From: Amycolatopsis sp. MtRt-6
Lineage (GTDB): Bacteria > Actinomycetota > Actinomycetes > Mycobacteriales > Pseudonocardiaceae
DNA: 64,000 nt
Direction: 5' to 3'
NCBI RefSeq assembly: GCF_017308975.1
Contig: NZ_JADWPD010000002.1
Span: 310,001 to 374,000 of the forward strand
Below are positions 62,636 through 64,000 of the stretch, piece after piece (position 1 is the first letter of the stretch; the number at the start of each line of letters is the position of its first letter). The translations under genes and the position numbers were made by a program. The notes under the pieces were generated by a model, which made no database searches, had not been told where the DNA came from, and saw nothing but the letters and a program-made list of their open reading frames with translations.

Positions 62636-62733
62636 GGGAGCAGTACGCCAGCGGGCAATCCAAAATTCGTACACCGGCCTTGTACGGCTCTTGTACTCCG
62701 GACAGTCCATTGTGGACCTCCTCGCGCCCCCGG

Positions 62734-63588
62734 CTACCGCGTGAGCGCCTCGGCCAGGACGGTCCGCAGCGGGGTCGCCGACCGGCCCAGCAAGGCTTCC
62801 AGGTCCGGCCCGGCCGTGGCGAACTCGCCGCGGCGCGCGGCCCGGAACATGCCGAGCAGCAGCTCCGCGCGCGCCGCCGGGACGCCGTGCCCGATCAGGC
62901 CCGCCACCCAGGCGTCGTCGGAGACCACCACCCGCCGGATCCGGCGGCCGGTGAGTTCGGTGAGCAGGGCGGCGACGTCCTCGAGGTCGAGCGCCACCGG
63001 CGCGGTCAGCGGCGGCGTGGGCCCGTCGAAGCGCCCCTCGTCCGCAAGGAGGATCGCCGCGGCTTCGGCGAGGTCGGCGTGCGCGGTCCAGGACACCGGC
63101 CCGTCGACCGGCGCGGCCAGTTCGCCGGTCTCCAGCGCGCCGCCGAGCAGCAGCGGCACCGTGGCGGCGTAGAAACCGTTGCGCAGCGCGGTGAACGGCG
63201 CACCTTCGAGCCGGCGCTCGGTCGCGGCGTGGTCGGCCATGGGCGCGAACCGCGAACCGGCGGCCGCGCCCTGGTGGCTGGTGTAGAGGACGCGCTTGGC
63301 GCCCGCGTCGCGCGCGGCTTCGATCGCCGAGACGTGGTGCGCCACGGCTTCCTCGCCCGTTTCGTCCGTGGACACGACGAGAACCTGCGCCGCCCCCTCG
63401 AACGCCGCGGCGAGCGAGCCCGGGTCGGCGAAGTCGCCGCGCCGGACCCGGACGCCCCGCGCGGCGAGGTCCGCCGCCCGGGCCGGGTCCCGGACACTGA
63501 CCCCGATTTCGGCCGCCGGAACGCGCTCGAGCAGCCGGTCGACGATGCCCGACCCGAGCTTCCCGGTACCCCCGGTGATGACGATCAT
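62734..63588 (-). CDS. NmrA-like NAD(P)-binding protein (QOR2/azoreductase-like atypical SDR)
   Basis: 284 residues. Dinucleotide motif MIVITGGTGKLGSGIVDRLL at the start, then VSVRDPARAADLAARGVRVR, VLYTSHQGAA and a C-terminal substrate domain with VALDLEDVAALLTELTGRRI. That is the NmrA-type atypical SDR seen in NAD(P)H:quinone oxidoreductase 2. ATG 63588 is chosen for AAGGGG upstream. The 5' gap holds two adjacent palindromes, suggesting a redox-responsive repressor such as HxlR or MarR. Confidence 0.82.
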   Translation of the reverse strand: MIVITGGTGKLGSGIVDRLLERVPAAEIGVSVRDPARAADLAARGVRVRRGDFADPGSLAAAFEGAAQVLVVSTDETGEEAVAHHVSAIEAARDAGAKRVLYTSHQGAAAGSRFAPMADHAATERRLEGAPFTALRNGFYAATVPLLLGGALETGELAAPVDGPVSWTAHADLAEAAAILLADEGRFDGPTPPLTAPVALDLEDVAALLTELTGRRIRRVVVSDDAWVAGLIGHGVPAARAELLLGMFRAARRGEFATAGPDLEALLGRSATPLRTVLAEALTR

Positions 63589-63614
63589 GGTCCACCCCTT
63601 CGTGTTGTTCACGC

Positions 63615-63647
63615 TGATACTAACCACGTTAGCATCAGTGATATCAC
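63615..63647. promoter_or_regulatory. Two adjacent palindromes upstream of the NmrA-like gene
   Basis: TGATACTAAC (63615-63624) and GTTAGCATCA (63628-63637) are inverted with one mismatch. GTGATATCAC (63638-63647) is a perfect 10-bp palindrome directly next to it. On the minus strand TAGTAT within the first could serve as -10 for the gene starting at 63588. Confidence 0.5.
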
Positions 63648-63666
63648 AATGGGGTTACCAGTGGAA

Positions 63667-64000
63667 TCACGTCGCCCGCAGCACCGCCGCTCCGGTCACC
63701 CGGTCCGCGGCCAGGTCGGTCAGCGCCCGGTCCGCCGCGTCCAGCGCATAGGGCACCGTGCTGACTTCCAGGTGGTGGTGACCGGCGAAGGCCAGGAACT
63801 CGCGCGCGTCCGCCCGGGTGTTCGCGGTGACGCTGCGCAGCTGGCGTTCCTGGAACAGGTGCCGCTGGTAGTCCAACGGCGGCACATCGGACAGGTGGAT
63901 CCCCGCGACGGCGAGCGTCCCGCCGCGGTCGAGCGCGGCCAGTGCCGGCGGCACCAGGTCTCCCACCGGCGCGAACAGGATCGCCGAGTCCAGTGGCTCC
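63667..64000 (-). CDS. Zinc-dependent alcohol dehydrogenase, C-terminal part (cut by window edge)
   Basis: The minus-strand frame enters at the right edge and ends at 63667. It reads [20 protein letters not shown] followed by [20 protein letters not shown], then [20 protein letters not shown], the last third of an MDR zinc alcohol dehydrogenase. The P-P-L-D-Y segment is common in AdhP/YncB-type enzymes. The catalytic zinc ligands are outside the window. It is upstream of, and codirectional with, the NmrA-like gene, with palindromes between. Confidence 0.75.
   Translation of the reverse strand, partial: EPLDSAILFAPVGDLVPPALAALDRGGTLAVAGIHLSDVPPLDYQRHLFQERQLRSVTANTRADAREFLAFAGHHHLEVSTVPYALDAADRALTDLAADRVTGAAVLRAT

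Overview
The window looks like chromosomal DNA from a high-GC actinomycete, most likely Pseudonocardiaceae and Amycolatopsis-like. The grounds are the very high GC with third-position bias, frequent GTG starts, two AfsR/SARP-type regulators, an MprAB-like two-component pair, LLM/F420-type oxidoreductases, a LutABC lactate operon, secreted polysaccharide enzymes (GH10, GH27, AA10), a P450 and LexA. This is inference from gene content; no rRNA or phylogenetic marker is present. There are no replication or ribosomal genes, no transposase, no CRISPR array and no complete biosynthetic cluster. It reads as an accessory region devoted to catabolism, secretion and regulation.

Layout. 0-6.3 kb: an amidohydrolase tail, a broken HNH endonuclease fused head-to-head to a broken aldehyde dehydrogenase, then an intact homoprotocatechuate-type meta-cleavage operon (HpaD-like dioxygenase, FAH-family isomerase/decarboxylase, ferredoxin, ferredoxin reductase) with an AraC regulator. 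6.4-8.6 kb: an orphan F-type ATPase c-subunit and a secreted trypsin-fold protein that has lost its catalytic His and Ser and carries six ricin-type lectin repeats. 9.2-19 kb: ArsR/MFS pair, a membrane-anchored SARP-NACHT regulator, a two-component system, and a DUF998 plus transporter-glycosyltransferase fusion operon. 19-24.5 kb: GH10-CBM2 xylanase, GT39 membrane glycosyltransferase, a kinase-like/TPR protein and a divergent unknown. 24.5-29.5 kb: a decay-rich stretch (LacI, proline racemase and alcohol dehydrogenase remnants) around a GntR-HAD operon. 29.6-39.2 kb: a SARP/NB-ARC/TPR regulator and a cluster of LLM monooxygenases, SDR, acyl-CoA synthetase and TetR. 39.2-44.2 kb: lutABC and a GH27 protein. 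44.2-50.7 kb: MarR/DUF6069, a zinc-type permease pair, a decayed sedolisin, a lipoprotein and an AA10 LPMO under a DasR-like site. 50.9-64 kb: LexA, P450, methyltransferase/TetR, two tRNA-Val genes, DHA2 exporter, an SDR-hydrolase-TetR operon, membrane and secreted proteins, and a cut alcohol dehydrogenase.

How the genes work together. Most regulators sit beside their probable targets, and many gaps hold clear dyads or tandem repeats. The best cases are a DasR-type palindrome upstream of the LPMO, 11-bp-periodic TTCTTA repeats upstream of the two-component operon and again upstream of the next operon, and one TetR-type palindrome shared by the P450/MFS gap and the SDR-hydrolase-TetR operon. 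Several genes appear leaderless, with a TANNNT element 6-8 nt before the start codon.

Seven loci are broken by deletion, truncation or frameshift: HNH, ALDH, LacI, proline racemase, an ADH remnant, sedolisin and an MFS stub. That suggests a region undergoing turnover, although small indels could be sequencing errors.
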